From: Sphingobium nicotianae
GTDB lineage: Bacteria; Pseudomonadota; Alphaproteobacteria; Sphingomonadales; Sphingomonadaceae
Reading direction: 5' to 3'
Assembly: GCF_018603885.1 (NCBI RefSeq)
Contig: NZ_JAHGAW010000016.1
Coordinates: 1-64,000 of the forward strand
Length of the DNA: 64,000 bases
Made by a program: the position numbers and the translations under genes. Below are positions 40,510-49,430 of the stretch, piece after piece. Under the pieces are notes generated by a model that saw nothing but the letters and a program-made list of their open reading frames with translations, was not told the origin of the DNA and did not search any database. Position 1 is the first letter of the stretch. The number at the start of each line of letters is the position of its first letter.

Positions 40510-42063
40510 TCATCGGAACTGGCGCTTGGCGTCCTCGATCGCCTTGGCCTTCAGGCGAAGCGTGTCTTCCGGGAGCAGCCACCGGTCCTTCACGAGGCCA
40601 TGGAGCTTCTGATCATAGCGCTTCAAATATCCGGCGGCCGAGCCGTATCGGCTGACGAGGGTATCGTGGGTGAACTCGTTCCGTAGGAAAAACACAGCGG
40701 GATATGGCCGGTCCGCGCGGCAGGCCGGCTGATCATTGCCCTGGTAGCGTCCATAGCGAGCAAGGGGGACTTCAAACTCAGCCGCGCGAATGCCGCCAAC
40801 GACGTTGCCGGAGGCATCGCGGGCCAGTTGACCGTCTTGCCACGAAAGTGGCCTCGAACGTGGCGGAGGCGTGCCATCGAGAACCCAACGCCGGAGATTG
40901 TCCACAGAAGCTTTGACGTATGAGCCCATGGGAAGGTCAGTCTGCGGCAGCGAGCAGGCAAACACCGGGTCATTCGGCAGCATGCTTTTCGGATAGCCTT
41001 GCTTTGCTAGTTGGGTCAGTTGAGGAAGTTCGGTGTAGTTCTTTGTCGCATCGACGAGACTGGCAACGTGGATGACGCCGCCCATCTCATAAGTCCGATG
41101 CCCGCCGATTTTCTCGTCGCTGTCAGGCGTCTCGGGCTGATGCTTCAAATTGAGTTCGACCTCGCTCTCCGTGAGGAACTCGATCACCCTCGCATCGGTC
41201 TTCTTGAACGCCCGACGCTGATCGCCGACTGGCACATAGGGCTCGTCGTTGTAGAGCGGGAGAATGCCCGGCTCGTTCCACTGTGAGGAAACCCCGAAGA
41301 GGTAGCCGTCGAACGCCGGCTTGCCGTTCGGTAGTCTGGCGCGATCATGGAAACCCTCGTTGATGAAAGTTCTCTGGATGCTCCCAGTATAAGACCAGCC
41401 ACTGACAAGCATCGCCCGTACATCGAGTTCGCGCAGCGGGTTGTCCTGATCATTGCTGCGGAGCTTGACGCCGAGGCTGCCCATGACGTCGAAGCGGATG
41501 CCTTCCTCCTCCGGCCAGCTAAGGGATGCATAGCGCACCGGCTCGAACCACTTGGTGACCTCGTGCTGTCCAACCGGAAGTTTGGACTCGGGGTGCTTCG
41601 GGCTGCCTGACCAACCCTTGCTCGCATCGCCAAGTCCGACGGCGATGTAGATATCGCCTCTGGACATGATGTAGTCACTGAGCGCCGCCCACGTGAACGT
41701 GACACCGCCCGTGGGGTGGATGGGCTCAAAATGCACTACGCCGCTGAACTTCCCGGCTGCAGCAGGACGACGGACGACGATGCGGGTCGTATAGGGCAAG
41801 TCCGTCTTGTAGGGCTCCTGACCTGACGCTGTATGGCGATAGGCCGTGGCGGTGCCGCTGATGAAATACTCCTCCTCGATATAGCCATAAGGAGTGAGTG
41901 AGGCGGCAAAGGCGGCGTTCGGAACGTTCGTCGACCCGTAGATTTCGTTATCGGGCCCAACGGGAATCGGCCCCTTGACCGACTTGATCTCTGCGCTGGC
42001 TTGGCCTGCGAGGCACAAGAGTCCGGCAATGGCCAACAGCGACGAGGCCGAAAACGTCTTCAT
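40510..42063 (-). CDS. Secreted alpha/beta hydrolase domain protein (Abhydrolase_10 type)
   Basis: 517 residues with a signal peptide (FSASSLLAIAGLLCLAGQAS). It resembles the large alpha/beta hydrolase domain family found near catabolic genes in sphingomonads. The nucleophile region is seen in MLVSGWSYTGSIQRTFINEG (G-x-S-x-G variant GWSYTG), and HEVTKWFEPVRYASLSWP precedes it. Substrates of this family are mostly unknown; esters of aromatic compounds are plausible. I chose ATG 42063, which follows GGGAGGGAG by about 9 bases. It is divergent from the LuxR regulator. Confidence 0.65.
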   Translation of the reverse strand: MKTFSASSLLAIAGLLCLAGQASAEIKSVKGPIPVGPDNEIYGSTNVPNAAFAASLTPYGYIEEEYFISGTATAYRHTASGQEPYKTDLPYTTRIVVRRPAAAGKFSGVVHFEPIHPTGGVTFTWAALSDYIMSRGDIYIAVGLGDASKGWSGSPKHPESKLPVGQHEVTKWFEPVRYASLSWPEEEGIRFDVMGSLGVKLRSNDQDNPLRELDVRAMLVSGWSYTGSIQRTFINEGFHDRARLPNGKPAFDGYLFGVSSQWNEPGILPLYNDEPYVPVGDQRRAFKKTDARVIEFLTESEVELNLKHQPETPDSDEKIGGHRTYEMGGVIHVASLVDATKNYTELPQLTQLAKQGYPKSMLPNDPVFACSLPQTDLPMGSYVKASVDNLRRWVLDGTPPPRSRPLSWQDGQLARDASGNVVGGIRAAEFEVPLARYGRYQGNDQPACRADRPYPAVFFLRNEFTHDTLVSRYGSAAGYLKRYDQKLHGLVKDRWLLPEDTLRLKAKAIEDAKRQFR

Positions 42064-42402
42064 TAAGGTAACTCCCTCCCGAAAGCCGGTCGCCGCAGCT
42101 GCGGGTCCCATCGCCTCTGTGCTTATCTTCCTGTAGCCGGGTCTCGGCACAGAGGCAGAGGTAGTTGACCTCAATCTTGCACAGCGAATGCCTAAGTATA
42201 TTGACAGAAAAATGCAGAAAATTGACTTATGCTGTCAGATCGCTTGCGATGGGAGGTGGAATTTATTCTGTAATTTACCTCCGTAAGCACCCGGCATTCA
42301 GAATCTCTTTCCATCGCAATTTGATTCACTGGCTTGAAAGGGCACCTCCAATGCGCGATGATCCTTTCTTAAAGAGATAAGACTGCTGCGGAGGGGGCGC
42401 AA
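42064..42402. other. Divergent promoter region, hydrolase and LuxR regulator
   Basis: 339 bases without a gene. The part 42180-42260 is A+T rich, with TTGACA at 42201-42206 and a second TTGACTTATGCT at 42222-42233 as possible promoter elements. No convincing -10/-35 spacing or operator palindrome could be defined. Confidence 0.4.
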
Positions 42403-43182
42403 ATGTCCTGGACATCGATAGCTACGCGCACGCACGTGGATGTGAGGCAACTCGTTGCCCTGGTGGATCATGTCGACGATGACCTGTTCGATGCCACCTT
42501 GCTCGACATGCTCGACGAGATCGCACCCGTCGCCGAGGTAAACGGTTTCGCCTTCACGGAACGCGACAGGAATCCCAGGCCCGTGGGATGGCATGGCGCG
42601 CGCGCAGGCACTGCGCTCAGGGTCGACCGTTATACCAGGGGCTTCCATCGGTTCGATCCGACGCTTCATTCCTTGCCGAGCGCGCGCAAGGGACGCGAAA
42701 CATTGGTCGATCTCCTCACCGCCGACAGCGTCAGCAACGACGCCTATCGTAAGACTTGTTTCGAGGATCCGTCGTTCAGCCAGAAGATATCGATCGCTCA
42801 CGGCGATGGCACCGACTGGACGATCATGAATGTCTATTTCGGGGAGCCATGCACCAGTGCAGGCACGATCCAGCAGGTCGTAGATCTTGGCCTCCTCGTT
42901 GCGCCCTTTCTGCGACGCCGCGCAAAATCGCTTGAGTTGAGGCGCCGCGACCATGGTCTGGAGCGCCCGGATGACCGCTTGGCCCGGCGCCTCCAGCGAC
43001 GGTTTCCATCCCTCACCGAGCGGGAACGGAAGGTCTGCGCATTGACCATGATCGGCAAGTCCTCTGGGGAAATCGCACTTGCCTTGGGGATCAAGCCCGG
43101 GACCGTGCTGACATACCGCCGAAGGGCCTATGAAAGGCTCGGAATTAGCTCCGCGGCTTCCTTGGTCGCCGAAATTCTTTAG
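42403..43182 (+). CDS. LuxR-family transcriptional regulator
   Basis: 259 residues: an N-terminal sensory part of about 185 residues without a recognised domain name, and a C-terminal GerE-type helix-turn-helix (FPSLTERERKVCALTMIGKS ... IALALGIKPGTVLTYRRRAYERLG). It has GGAGGGGGC before the ATG. No acyl-homoserine lactone-binding signature is evident, so the inducer may be a pathway metabolite. Its 3' end overlaps the convergent maiA by 38 bases. It is a candidate activator for the neighbouring genes. Confidence 0.75.
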   Translation: MSWTSIATRTHVDVRQLVALVDHVDDDLFDATLLDMLDEIAPVAEVNGFAFTERDRNPRPVGWHGARAGTALRVDRYTRGFHRFDPTLHSLPSARKGRETLVDLLTADSVSNDAYRKTCFEDPSFSQKISIAHGDGTDWTIMNVYFGEPCTSAGTIQQVVDLGLLVAPFLRRRAKSLELRRRDHGLERPDDRLARRLQRRFPSLTERERKVCALTMIGKSSGEIALALGIKPGTVLTYRRRAYERLGISSAASLVAEIL

Positions 43183-43813
43183 GAGAATCGGGCTGACGCT
43201 CAGGAGCCGCTCGCGAGAAGCCTTCAAGCAGGTTCGCCCTGTCTGCGATTTCGACAAGCTTGGGATAGGCGTCCAGCGGAACGCTGAAGCGGTTCGCTGC
43301 ATAGATCTGGGGGATCAGGCAGCAGTCGGCCAGCGATGGATCGTCGCCGAACGAGTAGAGCCCGCTATGCCGGCGCACCAGTATCTCCAAGGCGTCGAAG
43401 CCCTCCTGGATCCAACGTCCAATCCAGTTCTGAACCTGATCCTCTCTCGCATTCAGCTCTTCTCGGAGCGCCGTCAGTACCCGTAAATTGTTGAGAGGGT
43501 GAATGTCGCAGGCGACAATCTGGGCCATCGATCTCACGACAGCACGATCGTCCGGATCGCGGGGGAGCAGTGGTCTTTTGGGCCATCGCTCGTCCAGCCA
43601 TTCCATGATCGCCAGACTCTGGCTTATGACGGCGCCATCTTCCTCCAGCGTAGGCACGAGGCCCTGAGGAGAGAGGGCTAGATAGGCATCGGTCTTTTGC
43701 TCACCAGTCCGCAGGTCGTGGGTCGCATGGCGATAGTCGATGTTCTTGAGCCCAAGGGCGATGCGCACCCGATAGGACGCCGTCGAGCGCCAATATCCAT
43801 GCAGGGTAATCAT
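43145..43813 (-). CDS. maiA: Maleylacetoacetate isomerase (zeta-class GST)
   Basis: 222 residues. The N-terminal glutathione-binding thioredoxin-like part starts LHGYWRSTASYRVRIALGLK with the SSxxxR-like active site (here RSTASYRVR), followed by SPQGLVPTLEEDGAVISQSLAIMEWLDERWP. It isomerises maleylacetoacetate to fumarylacetoacetate. It is the last gene of the minus-strand homogentisate operon and overlaps fahA by 4 bases. Confidence 0.92.
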   Translation of the reverse strand: MITLHGYWRSTASYRVRIALGLKNIDYRHATHDLRTGEQKTDAYLALSPQGLVPTLEEDGAVISQSLAIMEWLDERWPKRPLLPRDPDDRAVVRSMAQIVACDIHPLNNLRVLTALREELNAREDQVQNWIGRWIQEGFDALEILVRRHSGLYSFGDDPSLADCCLIPQIYAANRFSVPLDAYPKLVEIADRANLLEGFSRAAPERQPDSPKEFRRPRKPRS

Positions 43814-45114
43814 AGGGCCGGAGCGGCCTGCACGATCGCCCGGCAGTCTCCAAATCCAATCCGGGCAAATCCCTCGACCTGGGCAGAGGCTCGCAGGATC
43901 ACCTCGTCTCCATCTTCCAGGAAGGACCGCTGCTCTCCAGTCGGAAGCCCGACCGGCTCAGCGCCGCCGCGACTGATTTCGAGCATGCTGCCATAGGTCT
44001 CGCGCGTCGGTCCCGAGATGGTCCCCGTCCCAAGCAAATCTCCCGGATTTAGATTGCAGCCGTTGGACGCATGGTGGGTGATGATTTGTGCCACGGTCCA
44101 ATACATGTTGGATGCGTCGGTCTGGCTCAACTTGACCGGTTCAGCCCTCTCCTTGCGCATGCGAGAGGAGCTCAGCAGGACCTCGAGCTGAACCCCGAGG
44201 GCGCCTTGCTTCTGATCGCTCTCGCTCCAGAGATAGGGCAAGGGTCGTGGATCGCCGTCAGGCCGGCAGGGTTGCGCGCGCCAGAACGGCGCCAAGGCTT
44301 CGGGCGTCACCACCCAAGGCGAAACAGTCGACTGGAAATTCTTCGACAGGAACGGCCCCAAGGGCTGGTATTCCCACGCCTGAATGTCTCGCGCCGACCA
44401 GTCGTTGAGCAGGCAGAAGCCTCCGATGTGCCGCTGGGCGCCCTCGATCGGAACCGGATTTCCAAGCCCATTGCTCTCGGCGATCCAGATGCCAAGCTCG
44501 AGTTCGAAATCCAGACGCTGCGATGGCCCGAAATCGGGGGGCTCCGCATTCGGCGGTTTGCGTTGTCCGTTCGGCCGGATGACCGGCAGACCTGAAGGCC
44601 TGATCGAAGACGCGCGGCCGTGATAGCCGATTGGCACATATTTATAGTTCGGCAGCAGGGGCGCGTTCGGCCGGAAGAGCCGGCCGACGTTCGTGGCATG
44701 ATGGATACCGACGTAGAAATCGGTGTAATCGCCAATTTGCGCGGGGAGCCCCAGCAAACAGTCTGTGACTGGAAACAGGTGAGGTTCCAGTACCGAACGG
44801 CAGGCAGCGTCGCTGAGCAGAACGGAAAGCCGGCGGCGAAGGTCGCGTCTAGCCTCTGCCGGCAAGGCGAACACAGGGTTGAGGGTTTCCGCCCTCAATG
44901 CTGCCGCCAGAATGGTGTCGAGCAACTCCAGCTCCGCCACCGCGGTCAGATCCAGGATATAGTCCCCAATGCCAACACCAAGGCGGGGGCCTGCGCCATC
45001 CCTGTGGAAGACCGCATAGGGCAAGTTCTGGATGGGAAAATCGGGATGCCCGACGGCGGAGGCGACCCAGCTTGCGAGATGCGGATCGTGTGTTTCATCA
45101 ACTTGGTAATTCAT
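43810..45114 (-). CDS. fahA: Fumarylacetoacetase
   Basis: 434 residues, the size of FAH. It hydrolyses fumarylacetoacetate to fumarate and acetoacetate. Signatures are FYVGIHHATNVGRLFRP, QRLDFELELGIWI with metal-binding Glu residues, FCLLNDWSARDIQAWEYQ, PLGPFLSKNF and GDLLGTGTISGP. The ATG at 45114 overlaps the HGD stop by 4 bases, which decides the start. Confidence 0.95.
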   Translation of the reverse strand: MNYQVDETHDPHLASWVASAVGHPDFPIQNLPYAVFHRDGAGPRLGVGIGDYILDLTAVAELELLDTILAAALRAETLNPVFALPAEARRDLRRRLSVLLSDAACRSVLEPHLFPVTDCLLGLPAQIGDYTDFYVGIHHATNVGRLFRPNAPLLPNYKYVPIGYHGRASSIRPSGLPVIRPNGQRKPPNAEPPDFGPSQRLDFELELGIWIAESNGLGNPVPIEGAQRHIGGFCLLNDWSARDIQAWEYQPLGPFLSKNFQSTVSPWVVTPEALAPFWRAQPCRPDGDPRPLPYLWSESDQKQGALGVQLEVLLSSSRMRKERAEPVKLSQTDASNMYWTVAQIITHHASNGCNLNPGDLLGTGTISGPTRETYGSMLEISRGGAEPVGLPTGEQRSFLEDGDEVILRASAQVEGFARIGFGDCRAIVQAAPAL

Positions 45115-46388
45115 GACGGGAGAACAGCCTTTCGGAAATCGGCCCAACAGTCATCATAGTGGGGTTGAAGGGTCGGCGAGGTCATCGCCCAACCCGTCGA
45201 CCGAATGACGGAACGGCTTTCAAACATGAACGCCATCGTGTCCTTGATCTTGTGCGGCTCGAGCTTCGCAGCGATGGCCTTCTCATAGCTGGCACGATCC
45301 GGGCCATGGCTGTTCATCTGGTTGTGCAGCGAAGCGCCGCCTGGCGCGAAGCCGCCCTCCTTCGCGTCGTACTGCCCGCAGATGAGCCCCATGAACTCGC
45401 TCATGATGTTGCGATGAAACCAGGGAGGCCGAAACGTGTCTTCTGCCACCATCCAACGTGGCGGAAAAATGACGAAATCGACGTTCGCCGTCCCGGGCGT
45501 GTCGGTTGGCGAGGTCAGGACCGTGAATATCGACGGATCCGGATGGTCGTAGCTGACCGTGTTGATCGTGTTGAATCGGGTAAGATCGTAGCGGTAGGGC
45601 CCGAGGTTGCCGTGCCAGGCGACGACATCGAAAGGCGAATGACCCAGGGTGGTCGTCCAGAGGCTTCCTTGAAACTTCTGGATCAGCTCGGTGCGCTCGT
45701 CGCGATCCTCGAACCAGGCCACAGGCGTTTCGAAGTCGCGCGGATTGGCAAGACCATTCGAGCCGATCGGTCCCAGTTCCGGCAGCCGGAACATTGCGCC
45801 ATAATTCTCGCAGACATAGCCGCGCGAAGGACCATCGACTTCGACGCGAAAACGCACGCCCCTCGGGATCACAGCGATATACAGCGGAGGGACGTCCAGC
45901 ACGCCCAGCTCCGTCACAATTCTGAGCCTGCCCTCTTGCGGTACGATCAGCAGCTCGCCGTCCGAGTTCATGAAAACCCGGCTCATCGATTTGTTGCAGG
46001 CGTAGATATGAGCAACCATGCCGACGCCTTCGGCAACGTTGCCGTTGCCCGCGTAGGTCCTGAGTCCTTCGAGGAAATCGACCTCGCCGACGGGCAACGG
46101 GACCGGATCCCAACGCAGTCGATTTGGCGAGGTAGGTCCCTGATCAAAGGGTGAGGAACTCAGACCACTCAAGCCGGTATATTCGACAAACTTCGGATGG
46201 CTCGCAGTCGGTCGCAGGCGATAAAGCCAGCTGCGCTTATTTTCCGATCGGGGCGCCGTGAACGCGGTCCCCGACAGCTGCTCGGCATAGAGGCCGAATG
46301 GAACTTGTTGCGGAGAATTGCAGCCGACAGGCAGCGCTCCAGGAACAGCCTCTGTCGAAAACTGGTTGGAGAACCCGGTCATGTACAT
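45111..46388 (-). CDS. hmgA: Homogentisate 1,2-dioxygenase
   Basis: 425 residues. It opens the ring of homogentisate to maleylacetoacetate with non-heme Fe(II). GFSNQFSTEA at the start, PRGVRFRVEVDGPSRGYVCE, DVVAWHGNLGPYRYDL, FPPRWMVAEDTFRPPWFHRN, and the iron ligands in PPWFHRNIMSEFMGL and GASLHNQMNSHGPD are all present. It lies between the DUF2783 gene (10-base overlap) and fahA. It is the ring-cleaving step of the cluster. Confidence 0.96.
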   Translation of the reverse strand: MYMTGFSNQFSTEAVPGALPVGCNSPQQVPFGLYAEQLSGTAFTAPRSENKRSWLYRLRPTASHPKFVEYTGLSGLSSSPFDQGPTSPNRLRWDPVPLPVGEVDFLEGLRTYAGNGNVAEGVGMVAHIYACNKSMSRVFMNSDGELLIVPQEGRLRIVTELGVLDVPPLYIAVIPRGVRFRVEVDGPSRGYVCENYGAMFRLPELGPIGSNGLANPRDFETPVAWFEDRDERTELIQKFQGSLWTTTLGHSPFDVVAWHGNLGPYRYDLTRFNTINTVSYDHPDPSIFTVLTSPTDTPGTANVDFVIFPPRWMVAEDTFRPPWFHRNIMSEFMGLICGQYDAKEGGFAPGGASLHNQMNSHGPDRASYEKAIAAKLEPHKIKDTMAFMFESRSVIRSTGWAMTSPTLQPHYDDCWADFRKAVLPS

Positions 46389-46600
46389 GGCGATGAACTT
46401 TCCAATCCGCGGATCGATGTCGCATGGTCGATCGCCTCACGAATGACCTGCGGATCGCCGATGGCGTTTGCGAGAAGGAGTATCAGTCGAGCGTTCAGCC
46501 GCATGCTTTCAGCATCGCTCAAACCGACATGCGCATCGACCAGCCACTGGTAGACGTCGTCTACCGCCGGGAGATTTGGTGTGACGATCAGCTTGCTCAT
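46379..46600 (-). CDS. DUF2783 family small protein, likely hydroxylase coupling protein
   Basis: 73 residues, helical and acidic: NLPAVDDVYQWLVDAH, LSDAESMRLNARLILLLANA and DPQVIREAIDHA. This is DUF2783, a family that accompanies single-component FAD monooxygenases. In the 3-hydroxyphenylacetate 6-hydroxylase of pseudomonads, a small coupling protein of this size works with the flavoprotein; I suggest the same here. It overlaps the FAD hydroxylase gene by 4 bases and hmgA by 10 bases, so the three are translationally linked. Confidence 0.78.
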   Translation of the reverse strand: MSKLIVTPNLPAVDDVYQWLVDAHVGLSDAESMRLNARLILLLANAIGDPQVIREAIDHATSIRGLESSSPCT

Positions 46601-48186
46601 GGCTGCCGCCCCTGGGCGCGTTGCAGCGCCTGCGTAATCGCTTCCAGTGTCGGCTTGCGGAACCGCGCAGCGACATATTGATCGGGCCGGATCAAATAGG
46701 CTGATCCCGGCGAAAAATCGTATCGATCCCGGATCAAATCGACATTGCTGTTGCCGAAGGCGATGTCGACGACGTCTACATCCTCTGGCTCGGGACCCTG
46801 CCAACCATCGGCCAGCAGCACGAACCAGTTGCCTAGCATTTCGAGCAGCCAACGGCCGCCCAGGGGCGCGTCGAGAGCAGGGCTACCCGGCTTTATCCCT
46901 CCAGCCCAGAGGTCGACATCCGCCGTGTTGAGAGGACTGTTCGGATAGCTGACTGCCGTAGAAAGCCGCCCCGAATTCACAAAGGGCCGCGCGAAGGGAT
47001 GATCCCTTGAAAGCTCTAAAACCGCATCACGAAAGGCTTTGCTGGCCTCAGACTTGGGCGTCATGAAATCGGTCGAGCGCGTGGAGTTCTGAATGTTCTC
47101 GTCTGCGGTCGCTATCGCTTCATAGTCATACGTCTGCAGGAGGCTTTCGGGTGCCTCTCCACGGAGGACGAGGTTGAGCTTCCAGCCAAGATTGTCGACG
47201 TCGGCAATCCCACCGTTGCAGCCACGCGCCCCAAACGGGGAAACGAGATGCGCGCTGTCACCAGCAAACATGACGCGGCCATGGAGGAAATGCTCCATCC
47301 GACGGCACTGGAAGGTATAGATGCTATACCATTCCTGAGAAAACGGAACACCCGGGCCCAGCAAAGCGCGAACGCGCGGCTCGACATTTTCTGGAGCCAC
47401 TTCCGCTTCCCGATCGATGTTCCAGCCAAGCTGGAAATCCAGGCGCCAGACATTATCGGGCTGCTTGTGCATGAGCGCCGACTGACCGGGATTAAAGGGA
47501 GGGTCGAACCAGAACTTTCGCTCCGGTGGATGATCTCCTTCCATCTTGATGTCGGCAATGAGGAAGTTGTCCTCGAAGACGCGACCATCGAATTCAAGGC
47601 CCAGCATTGCCCGTACCGGCGAACGGCTGCCATCGCAGGCGATCAGCCAGTCCGCCCTTATCTCGTAGGTCCCTTCCGACGTCTCGACCTTCAGATCCAC
47701 GCCAGTGGCGTCCGGTTCGACGGCGACGACATTGTGGCCGAAGCGCAGATCGACGAAACTGAGTTTCGACGCCGCCTCAAAGAGCAATTCTTCGACATAA
47801 TATTGCTGGATGTTGATGAAGCCGGGGCGCTTCTGATCCTTCACGGGCAAGATATCGAAGTGGTAGACTGGGTCTTCGCTGGCGCCCCAAAAAACCTTGC
47901 CGACGTTCCAACTAACGCCCTTGTTGACGATCGGGTCACCGACACCAAGACGGTCGAAAATATCAAGCGTCCGCTTGGAAAAGCAGATCGCCTTCGAGCC
48001 GGCAGAGATGAAATCGAACCTGTTGAGCAAGAGCACCCGATGGCCAAGGCTACCGAGCTCAATGGCCATGGCAAGGCCGACAGGACCGCCCCCAACGATC
48101 GCTACGGTCGCTTTCTCACCGGCGACCCCGGGATGGGGCGCTTCGCCGATTTCCCGCCAAACGGGAATGTCTGTCTGGGTCGCCAC
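46597..48186 (-). CDS. FAD-dependent aromatic hydroxylase (MhpA/MhaA-like)
   Basis: 529 residues. The N-terminal dinucleotide fold is VAIVGGGPVGLAMAIELGSL, the second FAD motif is MFAGDSAHLVSPFGARGCNG, and the C-terminal thioredoxin-like part is reached after residue 420. It is a class A flavoprotein monooxygenase that hydroxylates phenols with NAD(P)H. With hmgA directly downstream and no 4-hydroxyphenylpyruvate dioxygenase gene nearby, I infer that it makes homogentisate from 3- or 4-hydroxyphenylacetate. A GTG start at 48186 lies 7 bases after the MBL gene's stop; the in-frame ATG at 48273 is inside that gene and less likely. Confidence 0.82.
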   Translation of the reverse strand: MATQTDIPVWREIGEAPHPGVAGEKATVAIVGGGPVGLAMAIELGSLGHRVLLLNRFDFISAGSKAICFSKRTLDIFDRLGVGDPIVNKGVSWNVGKVFWGASEDPVYHFDILPVKDQKRPGFINIQQYYVEELLFEAASKLSFVDLRFGHNVVAVEPDATGVDLKVETSEGTYEIRADWLIACDGSRSPVRAMLGLEFDGRVFEDNFLIADIKMEGDHPPERKFWFDPPFNPGQSALMHKQPDNVWRLDFQLGWNIDREAEVAPENVEPRVRALLGPGVPFSQEWYSIYTFQCRRMEHFLHGRVMFAGDSAHLVSPFGARGCNGGIADVDNLGWKLNLVLRGEAPESLLQTYDYEAIATADENIQNSTRSTDFMTPKSEASKAFRDAVLELSRDHPFARPFVNSGRLSTAVSYPNSPLNTADVDLWAGGIKPGSPALDAPLGGRWLLEMLGNWFVLLADGWQGPEPEDVDVVDIAFGNSNVDLIRDRYDFSPGSAYLIRPDQYVAARFRKPTLEAITQALQRAQGRQP

Positions 48187-48193
48187 GTTGGCC

Positions 48194-49153
48194 TCAGTCC
48201 TGCAATTGCGCCCAAACCTCGCGATCGCGCTCCATTGTCCAGATGCGCGGCCAGTCGATACCGTCGAACTCATCCCATAGGCGTTGGACGTCGAACGGCA
48301 GGCAGTGCTCGAAGATCGGCCAGCGGCCGAACTGGGGCTCGAGGGCTGCGTGGGTTACCTCGAATGCTTCGCGCAATGAGCCGCCGCGCCTATGCACGTC
48401 GCCGACCTTGTCGATCATCGTCTTCAGAAATTCGCGGGTTTGCTCGATTGCTGCATCCGTGGCGGCAATGCCCTTGGCAACCGGTCCCCGCCCGCCGATG
48501 AGGTTGGTCGAGCGGAACGACTTGACCTTGTCGAGTGTGCCCGCCGCCCAATCGAAGTGGGAAGCATCGCCGGTATAGAGAGCAGCTTCCGCTTCAACGA
48601 GGTCTCCGGCGAAAAGCGTGCCGGACTTCTCGTGCCATGCGACGATGTCGCCGGCGGTGTGTCCGCGTCCGCAGAACTGCAGATCAATGCGCCCGCGATC
48701 TCCGCCAAGCTCGATTTGATAATGGTTGTCGAAGGTGATGGTCGGCCGCGTCAGCCCAGGAATGCCTTCGGGTTCCTTGAAGAGGCGCGGCATGCGGCCA
48801 TACTCGCTGTCCCAGTCCTCCTTGCCACGCTCCTCGATCAACTTCTGCGTGGTGGTGCTGGTCACAATGTCCTGCGCGTCGAATGCGCTGGCACCCAGCA
48901 CGCGAACGGCGTGATAATGCGTGAGGACGAGATAGCGGACGGGCTTGTCGGTATGCTCGCGGAGCTTGGTGAGCCAGTCGCGCGCCGCTGCCGGCGTCGC
49001 GCGGGCCTCGAAGCAGACGAGAAAATCCTCACCCTCAATAGCACCCACATTGGGGTCTCCCTCGGCCGTCAGCGCGTAAACCCCGTCTGCCAGGATCTCG
49101 AGCGTCTCGGTCTTGGGTGCCGTATCAGCGGACGAGGCAAAGGGTTTGGCCAT
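48194..49153 (-). CDS. MBL-fold protein with altered metal-binding motifs
   Basis: 319 residues of the metallo-beta-lactamase fold, first gene of the homogentisate operon. The usual HxHxDH is LTHYHAVRVLGA here, so the first two His are kept but Asp and the third His become Val and Arg. GRGHTAGD and LFAGDLVEAE keep the next two ligand positions, while the last His (normally GHG) is replaced in GGRGPVAKG. It may therefore bind one metal or act without. An ATG at 49153 has GGAG upstream. Its role in the pathway is unknown, possibly ester or lactone hydrolysis. Confidence 0.7.
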   Translation of the reverse strand: MAKPFASSADTAPKTETLEILADGVYALTAEGDPNVGAIEGEDFLVCFEARATPAAARDWLTKLREHTDKPVRYLVLTHYHAVRVLGASAFDAQDIVTSTTTQKLIEERGKEDWDSEYGRMPRLFKEPEGIPGLTRPTITFDNHYQIELGGDRGRIDLQFCGRGHTAGDIVAWHEKSGTLFAGDLVEAEAALYTGDASHFDWAAGTLDKVKSFRSTNLIGGRGPVAKGIAATDAAIEQTREFLKTMIDKVGDVHRRGGSLREAFEVTHAALEPQFGRWPIFEHCLPFDVQRLWDEFDGIDWPRIWTMERDREVWAQLQD

Positions 49154-49228
49154 GAGAGACTCCATGAATTTCGGACGTGCAGCGATTTCGCAGCGTCCAA
49201 GACTCTAGGTTGCCGGCAGTGGCTGTCT

Positions 49229-49246
49229 GTCCCTAGGTCTAGGGAC
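49229..49246. promoter_or_regulatory. Perfect 18-bp palindrome, probable operator
   Basis: GTCCCTAG-GT-CTAGGGAC, two 8-base arms with a 2-base spacer. It lies 76 bases before the MBL/hydroxylase/homogentisate operon start and 185 bases before the permease start, in the divergent region 49154-49430. A dimeric regulator of this cluster (LuxR- or other type) is the likely binder. Confidence 0.6.
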
Positions 49247-49430
49247 CGACAGCGCCAACAAGCCGTTCTAAGTCTTCGTTCTCATGCTGCTCTGGCACTG
49301 GCCTATGCTCGGTTTCGGGCGCCCACTCCGCCTCGAAGCTTGGCGGTCGATCGAGCCGGTCCTAGAAGTGGCTGATTGCTGAAAACGGGTAAGCGCCTGC
49401 TTTCATGATCGGAACGGGGGCCAAAGCAGC

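Noticed and set aside
43145..46388. Reading the homogentisate genes as ordinary tyrosine catabolism
   Set aside because: No 4-hydroxyphenylpyruvate dioxygenase or tyrosine transaminase lies in the operon, and a flavin hydroxylase with DUF2783 partner takes their place.
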